DNA of 64,000 nt from Ciona intestinalis (taxonomy: Eukaryota > Chordata > Ascidiacea > Phlebobranchia > Cionidae): NCBI RefSeq assembly GCF_000224145.3, contig NC_020174.2, positions 6,522,238 to 6,586,237 on the forward strand, read 5' to 3'. The translations under genes were made by a program, and so were the position numbers. Positions within the stretch are counted from its first letter, which is position 1; each line of letters opens with the position of its first letter. Below the pieces are notes generated by a model. It was not told where the DNA came from. It worked only from the letters and a program-made list of their open reading frames with translations, and did no database searches. This document shows, in pieces, positions 12,544-25,500 of this stretch.

Positions 12544-13236
12544 AACACTTAATTTCTAATTCATGGCTTAGTGGTATGACGTCAGACTTGTTACGTCATG
12601 GGAAAGTGACGACAAATCTGGTATGTGTCATTCCAAAGACTAACGTCACTGCGTAATTACCTATTCAATTAGCGCTAGTTCGTTTACTGAGGCCACAATG
12701 CCCCACCAGACCCTTGGCCGGATTAATCATAGAAATCTAAATACATAAACGCCAACTACCAAATAGTTTTGCCGCTAGCATAAAATTAGATGCGCATATA
12801 TGATTAGACGTTAAACCGCGTTGATTGTATAATATGCACAAAGTTCGCGATCGCTACCGTACGTATAGGTAACCACCATTAGCATCGTTGCTTTAGTTTA
12901 GTAACGTTAGGTCTGTGTGATACCTTGGCGTGAGTTAATGGAGAACACAAACGTCATCGCTTAGTTTGGTTGACTCGAACACCGTACTCACTTTATCTTT
13001 GCAGGTGGGCAACGCTCTACGAGGCCTCCGATGAGCTGGGAGGATTCTGTAATTTCAAGCATTCTTATAATATAACGTGCTTATCCATTATAGCTCCGCA
13101 CTCTTGTTGTCTGTAAATTTTTTTGTCGAAAACATCCTTAAATTTCCAAACCCTACGGTTTTCGCCAAATTTGCGCTTCTTGTTTTTGCAACAATTGATT
13201 TTAAGTTTGAAGAAAAGCTAAGAAGGTTTGAATAAA
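12544..13236. other. Region upstream of CDK5
   Basis: A clear acceptor (TTATCTTTGCAG, AG at 13003-13004) lies 232 nt before the CDK5 ATG and probably marks a 5' UTR exon or trans-splice site. The sequence just after it also has one open frame (WATLYEASDELGGF) that I could not connect to any gene. The rest shows no feature. Confidence 0.45.
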
Positions 13237-14115
13237 ATGCACAAGTATGAAAAGATCGAAAAGATTGGCGAAGGAACCTACGGAACGGTGTTTAAAGCGA
13301 AGAATCGTGAAAGCGGGGAAGTTGTTGCTTTGAAACGAGTCCAACTTGATGACGACGACGAGGGGGTTCCAAGTTCAGCGCTCAGGGAGATCTGTATTCT
13401 GAAGGAACTTAAACATAAGAATGTTGTTCGACTGCATGATGTGTTGCATAGTGAACGTAAGATGACGTTGGTGTTCGAATATTGTGAGCAGGATTTAAAA
13501 AAGTATTTTGATTCTTGTGGTGGCGAGATTGACAGGCCAACCGTGCAGTCGTTCATGTACCAACTGCTCAAAGGTTTGGCTTTCTGTCATCAACAAAACA
13601 TTTTACACCGTGATCTAAAACCACAGAATCTTTTAATCAACAAAAACGGTGAATTAAAACTTGCCGACTTTGGTCTGGCTCGTTCCTTTGGTATCCCAGT
13701 TCGTTGTTACTCAGCCGAGGTTGTTACGCTGTGGTACCGACCCCCTGATGTTTTGTTTGGTGCTAAGCTTTACTCCACCACCATCGACACATGGAGTGCT
13801 GGCTGTATTTTCGCTGAGATATCTAACGCAGGCGTTCCCTTGTTCCCCGGCAACGATGTCGAAGATCAATTGAAACGAATCTTCAAAGTCCTCGGGACTC
13901 CAACCGAGCAATCTTGGCCAGGGGTTTCAAAACTCCCTGACTTTAAGATCTTTCCCCTCTACCCCAGCAACGCGCACTGGGCGGCCATAACACCACGATT
14001 GTCATCCAGCGGACATGATCTCTTGAAATGTTTGATTGTAGCGAATCCTAGCGAACGACTAACAGCATCCAATGCATTGAAACATCGATATTTTGATGAC
14101 ATACACACCAGCTGA
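13237..14115 (+). CDS. CDK5: Cyclin-dependent kinase 5, intronless
   Basis: A single-exon ORF of 292 residues, exactly the CDK5 length, starts at [16 protein letters not shown]. An in-frame TTG upstream is not the start. CDK5 is a proline-directed Ser/Thr kinase activated by p35/p39 rather than by classical cyclins and acts in neurons and other post-mitotic cells. All catalytic parts are visible: glycine loop GEGTYGTV with Tyr15, VALKR lysine, the PSSALRE helix that is diagnostic for CDK5, [11 protein letters not shown] catalytic loop, ADFGLA, and the activation segment [22 protein letters not shown] with Ser in place of the Thr phosphorylated in most CDKs. The frame is uninterrupted. Vertebrate CDK5 is split into many exons, so this copy is either a retrocopy that replaced the parent or has lost its introns; no poly-A tract or target duplication is obvious. 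Confidence 0.97.
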   Translation: MHKYEKIEKIGEGTYGTVFKAKNRESGEVVALKRVQLDDDDEGVPSSALREICILKELKHKNVVRLHDVLHSERKMTLVFEYCEQDLKKYFDSCGGEIDRPTVQSFMYQLLKGLAFCHQQNILHRDLKPQNLLINKNGELKLADFGLARSFGIPVRCYSAEVVTLWYRPPDVLFGAKLYSTTIDTWSAGCIFAEISNAGVPLFPGNDVEDQLKRIFKVLGTPTEQSWPGVSKLPDFKIFPLYPSNAHWAAITPRLSSSGHDLLKCLIVANPSERLTASNALKHRYFDDIHTS

Positions 14116-14666
14116 CGTTAATCACCATTAACACATGATACACACAATCACATTTATTACAAAAATACCTAATTTATCATCATTGGGAAACAAGATTTTT
14201 ACAACTGAAATCAATTTTCTGAGGCTAATATCTGAGGGTTTTTATGGCAGATTTAATTTTTAATTTTGCAGATATTTTTCTACAACCAATGTTTTGCATT
14301 TTCTCCAGTCTTTGAGTTTTGTTAATGTCTGCAACTTGTTTGCGTTCTTCAAAAACATTTATTGATATTTACCTTTGAAGAAATCCTCCCAAGTTTATTT
14401 TTGTTAAGAAGCTTTTCTTGTTTTACTGTTATGTTTGTTTTAGATTCTGCTGTGTATTCAAGAATTAGGAGAATGAATTTCATTATCGTAATGTATTTCA
14501 TGCTTGTGCAATATAACATAACATATAGCTATTTGACATTCCCATATTTTCATTTAAACAGAAATATTTTGCTTTTATGTTCCCCTACCAAGCTAAGCTA
14601 AATGTTTAAAGTATTTAACTTGGTCTTGCTTCACTTAACTCTAATGTACCTTGTGTAACTATCTGC
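14116..14666. other. CDK5 3' flank
   Basis: AT-rich 3' UTR and intergenic DNA. No coding frame or repeat beyond the MITE that begins at 14667. Confidence 0.6.
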
Positions 14667-14825
14667 ATAGGCACCAAACCTGGGGTGGCAGGGTGGGCAG
14701 ACATGCCCTTTAATTTTATACCCCTGTAATCAGTAAACATTACAACCAATAAGTTAGATTTGTTTAATAAGCTTGTATGTCTAACTATCCCTGCCTCCCC
14801 TGTGTTTGTATAGTTTGACGCCTAT
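14667..14825 (+). mobile_element. MITE copy, ATAGGC family, intact ends
   Basis: The cleanest copy of this family. It begins CATAGGCACCAAAC and ends GTTTGACGCCTATG, so the termini are inverted repeats with three mismatches. It is about 160 bp with no coding capacity. Matching copies are at 4703-4857 and, reversed and split, at 46766-47281. Confidence 0.8.
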
Positions 14826-14897
14826 GTCCTAACATGCAGAATTCTTTTGCTTTCAGGTTTAGTTTCTTAGCGTTCTGTAGATTTTATTTCCACCATA

Positions 14898-14988
14898 ATG
14901 TCTCACACCATCTTGCTTGTTCAACCTACCAAGAAACCAGAAGGTCGAACTTATTCGGATTATGAATCGGTGAACGAATGCATGGAAG
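14898..14988 (+). CDS. ERH: Enhancer of rudimentary homolog, first exon only
   Basis: The exon encodes [17 protein letters not shown], then [14 protein letters not shown] up to a GT donor (GTACGC at 14989). This is nearly identical to the start of ERH, a very conserved protein of about 104 residues that acts as a small dimeric cofactor in mRNA processing and gene silencing. The remaining 75 or so codons are not found after the gap and must lie in the 500-N gap at 15071-15570. An acceptor (TTTTGCTTTCAG, AG at 14854-14855) sits 42 nt before the ATG, again suggesting trans-splicing. Identification is firm; the gene model is incomplete because of the assembly. Confidence 0.93.
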
Positions 14989-15070
14989 GTACGCAACATG
15001 GTTGACTTGTTGATAAGGACCTGTAAATATTTCTTCAAAACTGCCACAGTTGGTTGGTGCACCTCTAGCC

Positions 15071-15570
15071 NNNNNNNNNNNNNNNNNNNNNNNNNNNNNN
15101 NNNNNNNNNNNNNNNNNNNNNNNNNNNNNNNNNNNNNNNNNNNNNNNNNNNNNNNNNNNNNNNNNNNNNNNNNNNNNNNNNNNNNNNNNNNNNNNNNNNN
15201 NNNNNNNNNNNNNNNNNNNNNNNNNNNNNNNNNNNNNNNNNNNNNNNNNNNNNNNNNNNNNNNNNNNNNNNNNNNNNNNNNNNNNNNNNNNNNNNNNNNN
15301 NNNNNNNNNNNNNNNNNNNNNNNNNNNNNNNNNNNNNNNNNNNNNNNNNNNNNNNNNNNNNNNNNNNNNNNNNNNNNNNNNNNNNNNNNNNNNNNNNNNN
15401 NNNNNNNNNNNNNNNNNNNNNNNNNNNNNNNNNNNNNNNNNNNNNNNNNNNNNNNNNNNNNNNNNNNNNNNNNNNNNNNNNNNNNNNNNNNNNNNNNNNN
15501 NNNNNNNNNNNNNNNNNNNNNNNNNNNNNNNNNNNNNNNNNNNNNNNNNNNNNNNNNNNNNNNNNNNNNN
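15071..15570. other. Assembly gap (500 N)
   Basis: Five hundred N. It swallows the rest of ERH. Confidence 1.
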
Positions 15571-16578
15571 TCTCTCTCTCATAAATCACGCCATTGACCA
15601 TTCGAATGTGTTGTAAATATTTCGTTGTTGATTTATTTTTAAAATACACAGTTTTTTAACCTTTGCATTACGATTATTCTCTGTCCAAAACCATGTAAAC
15701 GTGCAGCAGCAGGAGTTCAACTTGTGATGAACCGAGTTACAGTCCCTATATGACGGAAATATTCAGTGTATTAAGCGTTACAAATCCCTATAAGCTTAAG
15801 AACAATAGTTTTGGAAAATTTAGTAGTAGTCTAAAAAACCTTAAAATATTCTTGCAATATTTAAGTTAGATTGCGCAACAAGTTTACACTCGTTTTATAA
15901 TTAGGATTGTTTCTGCAAGTTAAATTAACATTGTCTGTTACGTCGCAGTACCTATTCACACGTGGATTATTTACGTCATAATAGGAATGGAGTAACTGTT
16001 GGATTGTTGCAACATAACAAAAATTGTTGCGTCGATTATTATTACAATGGTGATTAAATGCATTTAACCTGTTAGGATTAAAATTGTGTTTGCTTTATAG
16101 GACATTGGAGCTTTTAGACAGATAGGTATTTTGCGTATTTAATCTTTGTTAGCGGAGACGTTGTTATTGCGATGATCAAAGATCGATTGCAAAGAATGTG
16201 TTGGCGTGAATGATTAAAACTTGCGTATACCGTTTTTTCCTATTTCTGTGAAACGAATGACGTCATAATTAACGTGGCCTCTTCTACCATTTAAAAAAAT
16301 CGGCGCCTATGATGCACACCCATACTCACATACCCACCAGTTATATAATATGTGCGTTAACTTGCAGTGAAACTGTTTCATATTTTAACCTTACTTTAAC
16401 ACCTGCAACCCAAGCTCAATGAAATATTTAACAGAACAGTAGTTTGTGATTGTTCAATGTATGTTGATGTCATGTCTTAGTTAGACACAAAATAAATTAT
16501 TGCTTTGGTGGAAAAAACAGTTAATTTCACAACTTGGTCAACATCGAACTACAGTTGTTAACATTTGATTCCTCACAG
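15571..16578. other. Sequence between gap and LRP exons
   Basis: AT-rich, with TCTCTC at the gap edge. I looked here for a signal-peptide exon for the receptor gene and found none. Confidence 0.5.
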
Positions 16579-19500
16579 ACCAACAATCCAGCGTATTAGA
16601 TGTTGATGTCAAACAAAGCAAGATAATGTGGAACAATTACTATAGAGGAGGCAGCAATGGTGGATACATCGGACATTATTACAACACTATATACGCCATG
16701 GATGTTAGTAGCGGGTATCCATATCCTCGCCAAATGGTGTTGGGAGGGATTGGGACCAATGGAATAACTGGCTTCTCATACGACTGGGTCACTCGTAAGT
16801 TTTTTTTAAACAAGTATCCAGGATTGCTATATCTGATAGATAATCAAACTTCAATTTACGTAATAAACTGCCCGCAGCATATTTTAACAACTTTGTCTGT
16901 TCTGTTAATTCCCTTCTCTTTGTTGTTTTAGTTGATTTGATCTACTTTACTGTGTTCGTAATTAAACAACATGTTTTACGTTGCAGAGAAAATATATTTC
17001 CTGAACAAGTTTACCAGCGAGACTTACATAGAAGTTATAACTAGCGATCGAAGATATAGATTGGTTTTGCTGAAGGTGGTGGACGATCAACCCATAGCCA
17101 TCACTGTTAACCCCATCAAAAGGTGAGACTTGGGTTAATATTTGGTTTCGTCCGCCATGTGTCATCATTAAGGTTTGCTGTTAAGTGTCTTGTCCATAAA
17201 CATAATATTAACATTTTAATTCAATAATGTTTTTGCGATTGTTCGTAACTTAATCTTTCACCCACAATCATCCTTTGCACAAGTTGTTTATCAACTAATT
17301 CCTAAACACCCAATATATAACACAGGTTGTTGTATTGGGCTGACTATGGACAAAACCCTAAGATTGAATCTGCGTATCTTGATGGGAGCAATCGTACAAC
17401 ACTTGCAACATCAGGTGTTGTACAACCACGTAGTATCGTGGTGGATTATACGAACCATGATGTGTATTGGTGCGATGCTAAGTCATCCACTATTGAAAAG
17501 GTGAGATGATGGCAACATAATGTTATTCTATATATGGGAGGTGGTTAGAACCAGGAATGGGAAATTCTGGTGTTTGTCTTTATATTTGAACCATTATTGC
17601 AAAATATCTTCTTATTGTTTATGTTATAAGAACATTGGTAATGTGAGATTTGATCTAATGAAAGGAAAATATAAAAGCAATGATATGAAGTAACATATAT
17701 ATTCAACCTATCTACCCACACAGATGACATGGGATGGTAGTGTCAGAACAACTATTAGATCAGGGCGTAATTATCCGTCGCCTGAAGGGGTAGCTTTGTT
17801 CAATGGTTTCGTTTATTGGGTGGATTCCACTTGGAAAGCTGTGAGTGTGGATATTATATCTGGAAATATTCGTTTTAAAGCTTGAAACATATTTATTAAA
17901 TTGTACCATTTAGTGCTGCTCCATGTTTAAACAGTATTATAAGAATTGTTCCCAAAAAATAAAGTTTAAAAGACGTCATATTCATACACATTCTCACATT
18001 GTAATTATCTTTGCTAGTTTAATAGTTATACCTTCTACACACACCATTTAACCCCCCCTAGTTGTTCCGAGCCAGCAAAGACCCCACCAACCAAGATGAC
18101 CCCGAGAAATTACGCGATGGTTTGGATAACTTACAAGATGTTGCGATATACGATTCATCCATGCAACCTGACGCATCTGCTGTGAGGGATTGTTTAGAAC
18201 AATCTGCATAAGTTTGTGTATTAAGTTATTTGTATTCCATGGTTTTCATCTCAAGTGTTTTAGTGTAAAAACTAAAACCATCTTCAACGTTGGAAGAATT
18301 TGAACCAACATTTGGCGACAATTGTATCGTATTTACATGAGCTGTAATGTTTGGGTTGAGAATCCATGCTTTATAAGGCCAACCAATGAGTGGAAGCAAC
18401 AAACCTAATTGTCCAATTAATTCCAGGACCACCCGTGCCTCACCAACAATGGTGGTTGTTCACAACTCTGCTTTGCCATGCCTGGTGCCAGCAGGGTGTG
18501 TAAGTGTGCGTTTGGTAAACTAGGTGAAGATGGAACATCATGCGATGGTATGTCGTCTATATATGTTGTTTTATACATAACTGTTTGTAAGACATACACA
18601 CGTTTCAAGCATATTCACTCTTGTTTTGTAGAAATAGTTCTAAAAGCATGATAAAGGTGTAATTGAATATAAATATGTTTTAATAAAGTTACATTATATT
18701 ATAATTACACGACCCCCCAGATACTGAGGACTACATAATCTACACGACCCAACGTGACATATCTTCCTTTCATATCGACCCCGATGACCACGCGCAAATA
18801 TTCCGAACCGTCACCGCCTCTTACCCGATAGCTGCCACATATGATTTACAAGAACAAAGAGGTTACTTCTCAACTGTGAGTCGAACTTTATGTAAACGAA
18901 GTCTTACCATTATACTCGTGTATTGTTTTTTACTAAAAATGAAATAATTTTGTAATTTGTCATACAGTAGAAAAACAAAAAGCAAACAAAATATTAAAAT
19001 GGTCATAAATTTTTTAAATGAATTTTTTTTAAATTTAAATCAAAATAAGTTAACACACAATCTATTTAAATACCTCCTTCAATATCCCCACATTACCCCC
19101 AACCCCACATTACGCCCAGATGCAAGGTAGTCGTTCACGCATCGGATACTTCCAACTTGATCAAGATCCAAACTACCCAAGATATATCGTGACATCTGGA
19201 TTAAGAGCCCCTGAAGGTGAAGTCACCACAACATAGTGGGCATGGTTTATTATGGGGTGCTTGGGGGGTTAACATATACTTAAAGTTATAAATTATCTAC
19301 TACATATAATATGAGTAACTTTGAAGGTAAATTATCCCATTTTGGAGTCAGCATTATCATAAAATTGTTTCTTTTGTAAGTTTTCATAACTCCATACAAA
19401 ACCTCACCTACATAGAATAAATATATCCACCCAGGTTTGGACTTTGATTGGATACATCGTCGACTTTACTTCACGGACAACGGGTTGAAGATCATCGGCT

Positions 19501-22500
19501 CCACTTCACCGGACGGCACTAACACAAGTACCGTGGTATCGGGGTTGTCACTGCCACGTGGCATCGTCGTGGATCCGTGTAGAGGTGATGACTCCTTGTC
19601 GGAGTGGATAGTTTAGATTTCCTATCAGCGGTTGGATTGCGTGTAGACCAGGGGTTTTAGGTTCAAGGCTCGGCGCTGCTACCATTGTGGGTGTATATAA
19701 TATATGTGACCTTGGACATCACCTTTAAAGGCAATTGCTCCAACCCAGTGGTCACTAATGGGTTGTCTAAATTGTCAGCCGTACAAAAAACAATCACCCA
19801 CAAAGTTTGTAATAGAAAGAAAATTATATTTAAAACTATTTTCCAAAATGACAACTTTCCCAGGTTATTTATACTGGAGTGACTGGGGAACGCACACTAT
19901 AGAAAGGTCATCGTTGGTTGGTAACGGACGTACCGTTATTATTGGTGATGATTTATTGTGGCCTAATGGAATTGCCATTGATTATGGTGAAGACAAGTTG
20001 TATTGGGCGGACGCTCAACCGTGAGTCAAAATATTTGTCTAAATTTTGAAACAATTAAGCGTTTTTTTAACCGGAACTGGTTATTGTTGCAGCTTTTTTT
20101 ACTTTCTAAACTGAATAATACCTAATATGTTGCTCTTATGTACCATACACAACCTTACCACTTACATATATAACCCCACCTGAGCAGAAGCAAGGAACGC
20201 GTGGAACGGAGCAACATGGACGGTACGGATCGTGAACTTCTCATACAAGGGTTGGACCATCCGTTTGCATTAGCTGTGTTGGATCAGTTCATTTATTGGA
20301 CGGATTGGAGCACTAGGGGGGTGTACAGGTGTTTAACTTATTACAATATAATGTTTATTCTGATTTCCATTTATTATTTCTTGAGGATTTTATGTGTTTG
20401 GGTGAATATTTTTTTATAGTGTTTAAACCCTACTTTATTTTACTTTATCTGTTTTATTCTATATATTCCGACCCACTTTTCTTTTGCAACCTTTATTTGT
20501 TTTATATTTAATCCCTAATGTTTCAATCCTGAACAAATATATCCGAACATTAAACACCAACCAACTTCCACAGAGTTGAGAAGCAGACGGGGGGTTACGT
20601 GACGAAGATGCGGACACAATTACCATCAACACCCATGGACGTCGTTGCTTTCTCCACGCGAGGGCAGGGTGAATGTAAAGGTTACAACCCATGCAACAGG
20701 TGGGGGGGTGCTAGTTGTTGAACCTATGTGTAAATGTTTATGCGTAAAAGTTGTTTTTTTATATAATTTTATAACAACTTTGTATTATAATTATTCCTCC
20801 CCCCAGATTAAACGGAGGTTGTAGCCATATTTGCACCGTTGGCCCCGAGAACACGGCCGAATGTAGTTGCCCGACCGGGGACGGGAAGAAATATTATCTT
20901 GCGAATAATAACAAGGATTGCATTGTGGATGTAAGTTGTTGGGAATTAATACAATGGTGTTTTATAACTCATGCAAATTTGTTGTTATTGTTGATTGTGT
21001 TCTGTATAGGTAAGGTCCATTAATGCAGCACGCTGGCAGTTATAGAATGAATTCTCTATCATTATATAGACTAAAATATAATGTGTTAGATTATTCATAC
21101 AGATAACACCCAGCATTACAGACTGGTCAAGATCGATGCAACACAAACCAATATACGTGTTCGAATGGTATTTGTCGTCCCATTAGTTGGTTGTGCGATG
21201 GTTATTCTGATTGTAGCGATGGAGAGGATGAATCGGAGAGGTCGTGTGGTGGGTACATAGATATCTTATGAACATATAACTTGTGATGGTGGTTATGTCA
21301 GCCATACAAAATATTGATCACCAACAAAGTCATATATGTTTGTTTGAAACAATTTATCGCAGCCTTCTGGTAAGGTTGGTAAGACTGTCATTACCCCACC
21401 ATGTGAGGAAGTTCCATCCACTGTCCTATACAACTGCCCACACATGTAATGTTATTGTACTTGATGATATGTATTTATCACCACAACGTTTACAAACCCA
21501 GCGGACAACACTTGCGAGTCCCATCGACACCGGTGTCCCAACGGACGTTGCATCCCGATATCGTTCGTTTGTGACTTTGACGATGACTGTGGTGATGGCT
21601 CAGATGAACAAGGGTGTCGTAAGTTTCTACAAATAATATATTTCTTATATTTAAATTGATTTTATTTGAATATGAGACTGTTGATACTATTTTAGACAAA
21701 ATATATTTTTTATGGTAAACTATTTGTTGGACTTAATGTGTTGTATAACTCAACCTCATAATCCCCACACAGCTGTCCCAACTTGTTCAAGCGATGAATT
21801 CACTTGTTTATATGGTCGTTGTTTATCTATGAGCCAAGTATGCAATGGGTACGATAACTGTAAGGACGGGGTGGTCTCGGATGAAGTGGGATGCGAACAT
21901 ACAACGTGCAGACCTGGTTATGTAAGTTGGGTAGCTTAGTTCGGTTCATTAGATTTGATATTTACACATGTGTTTAACACGCATGCGGGGGCATATGTAT
22001 AACTATAACACACATGCGGGGGCATATGTATAACCATAACTATAAATACATTAAACAGGCAAAGTAACATAAGGAATAAACAAGTAGTGATAGTTGAATG
22101 ATCAGCGTGTTGGACATAACCTGAAAACTCTTGAATATTATCACAGCAAAACATGTTCATGTATTGTGTATACGTATCCCCTTTTGTATTTACCGGCGTC
22201 GTGATGTTGTGTGTCTATGGATATTTATATTAATATTAACTTTCCCCCCCACAGCATAAATGCACGAATACCAATGTATGTATATGGGGTGGGTGGGTTT
22301 GCGATGGAGATAATGATTGCGGGGACAACTCAGACGAAGCTCCCGTGTTTTGTGGTGGGTAGTTTATTCAATGTAACTTTATGTTAATAATATAGTTTAA
22401 ATATAAACTGGTTTTGGCAATAATAGCGAAGTATAATTTATAAATATGATATGACATTGCCCGTTTGACTATGATTCTCTGGTGTATAAATATAATATGA

Positions 22501-25500
22501 AACTTAATTAATAACCTTGTATATAATGCATTCAATGAACCCCAATATATATAAAACCCCACTCCACAGATGGTAAAACTTGTCGATCAAACCAATTTCA
22601 ATGTGACAATGTCTACCAGTGCGTGTCCTTAAGTTGGTATTGTGACGGATATAACGATTGTGACGATGGCTCAGATGAACCAAGCGATTGCGATCATCCT
22701 GATCGAACGTGTCCTGCCGGTTCCTTTACGTGCGATAACGGGAGGTGTATCGATCTCGATTGGGTGGGTTGCGTTAAAACATGAAAATATCAATAAAACT
22801 GACTTTAACTTTAAGTTTGTAAACTGTAAAATAATGTAAAGAAAAATATTTAGAATAAAAAGAATAAGTTTGATAACTTTTAATGATCCTTGGCTTGGAG
22901 CTGTTATGTGTTTCGTCCATGAAACATCTTTGTAATGATGGTAGGGTTATGGTTGAAACACGGTGTGTCTTGTTGCTGTGACTTTTTTAACTTTAGTTTC
23001 CCAGCAATTGATATTTAGAAGTTGCGTTGTATTTTAACAACACGTGTTTTTATTTAAAGATCTGCAACGGGAACAACGATTGCAGCGATAACTCCGATGA
23101 AGACGACCGACACGACTGCGATAGTCGGACCTGTCAATCAAATGAATTCACGTGTGCGGCAAATCCACCAGGACATAGCAGGTTAGTTGTCATGTTGGAA
23201 CGCCAGCTAGACCAGAAGTTACAGGTTCAAGTATCTATGCTGCCATTCAGTGGTCAGTAATGGGTTGTCTAAATCATTAATTTAATATTCCATAACATAT
23301 ATATCCAGATATATTTCAAACTTATCCCTCCAGATGTATTTCAAACTTGTTCGTTTGCGATGGTGATCCTGATTGTGAAGACGGCGCGGACGAACTTTTA
23401 CCGTCTTGCCCCAAACCAACTTGTAACAGCAATCAATTCAACTGTAGTAACGGATTGTGTATTCCTAAATATTTTGTGTAAGTTTCTGGTATAGAACAGC
23501 GTCCTTATGTTTTTTATAACTTTAATGTTATTTATCTTTAAATTAAAAACAAAATCTAGTTTTTTTAAATGTTCTAGAATCTCCTTAAATGTACACAGAG
23601 ATTTATATTAATTGATAATCAAACATTTCACAAACTCTTAAAAGAACTTGTTTAATTGTGAATATATTGGATGTCATTAGTGGTGAAATTTATAGTAAGG
23701 ACTTTGGAAAAATGTTTGTTTTATAAATTAAACACATGGTATATCCCCCAGTTGCGACCATGACAACGATTGTGGCGATTATAGCGACGAACACACCGAT
23801 TGTGTCTACCAAACATGTCGTGCGTACCAGTTTACGTGCGAGAACGGGAAGTGTATTTCAACATGGTGGAGATGTGACGGCAGAGATGACTGCGGCGATG
23901 GTTCAGATGAAGATGGTTGCCGTGAGTATTATTGTTCATTGTGCTCATTGTAAGCGTGCTGTAACCACTGTCGTTTTATCGCTGTATCAATGTCTCGCCG
24001 TTTCAAATATATTTTAATCTGTAATCGAAGACACAAACACAAGTTATTACTACCCACGCAGCCACCGGCCCCCCAACCTGCCCCCCCGATCAGTTCCGGT
24101 GCAAGAATGGTCAATGTATTGATGGCGGGTTAGTTTGTGATCGCAACCCTGATTGTACGGATAGAAGCGATGAAGAGAGGTGTGGACTGAACGAATGCGC
24201 AACCATTGCATCGAACCAATGCGCTCAACTATGTGTGGATACGCCTACAAGTTACTATTGTGATTGTAACAAAGGTATATTGTGATTGTAACAAAGGTAT
24301 ATTGTGATTCATGTTTTGCAATTTCTTTTGTTGTTTGTATTCTTTGCAAAAATCTTCACTTTCGTTAAGATTATACATGAAGTATATTTAACCGCAAGCC
24401 ATGCAACACAGGGTACCGTCTCCTACCCGATGGCAAAGCATGTGAGGATATGAATGAATGCATTGAAACACCGTGGGTTTGTTCGCAATTGTGCGATAAC
24501 ACGGAGGGTTCATATTACTGCAAGTGCGGGGGCGGATACTTACGCGAAGCTGACGGGAAAACTTGTCGACAAAACTCGGGGGTTGATCCTTATATAATGT
24601 TTAGTAACAGGTAAAGGTCTTATATATGTTTTATTAGTTTGTACAAAAGTGCACGAATTTGTAGACAAATATATATTGAGTTTGGTATTCTATGTGCTTA
24701 CACACTATTAGGAATATATTTAACTTCACCCCAGGTATTACATAAGGAAGATATCAACAGATGGAAGGAACTACCAACTCGTAACAGGGGGAATGGATAG
24801 AGTCGTGGCGTTGGACTACCATTACCAGTAAACCAAGTTTTTACTTTTTGTGTTTAATTGCGGAATAAGGGCAAATAAAGATTATAATTGTAAAAAAGCT
24901 TTAAATAAAGTTCTATATATATTTATATATTGAACTTTTGAAAAAAGTTTTTTTTTTGTGATTTTAAAGAAGATATCTTTCAATTATTACACACACATGG
25001 CAACAACATCTATTGTTTGTTCAGAGATCAGAGATTGTTCTGGACGGACGTTATGGCTCATGAGATCGGTAGCATTAGGTTCGACGGAAGCGATCGCAAG
25101 GTGTTGTTTCATCGTGAAGTTCCTGATGGGGAGGGATTGGCTGTGGAGTGGGTGACACGGAAGTTGTATTGGGTGGGTGGTTGTGCATTGATGCTTCAAG
25201 CAGTGTATGTACGTGGTAGCTCAAAAGCGGGCACGAGGTGTATGAAACAGAACACCCGTGTTATAACGACTGTCGTTGCACCGCCATGCGAGGATAAATA
25301 AGTTACATACGTGGTAGCTCAAAAGCGGGCACGAGGTGTATGAAACAGAACATTTGTGTTATAACGACTGTTGTTGCCCCGCCATGCGAGCATAAATAAG
25401 TTAGATCCGTGATAACTTGTAAGCGGGCATGAGATGTATGAAACAGAACACCCGTGTTATAATGACTGTCGTTGCCCGCCATGCGAGGATAAATTACACC

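Noticed and set aside
13228-13236. Upstream in-frame TTG as CDK5 start
   Set aside because: The ATG at 13237 gives the exact family N terminus and length.
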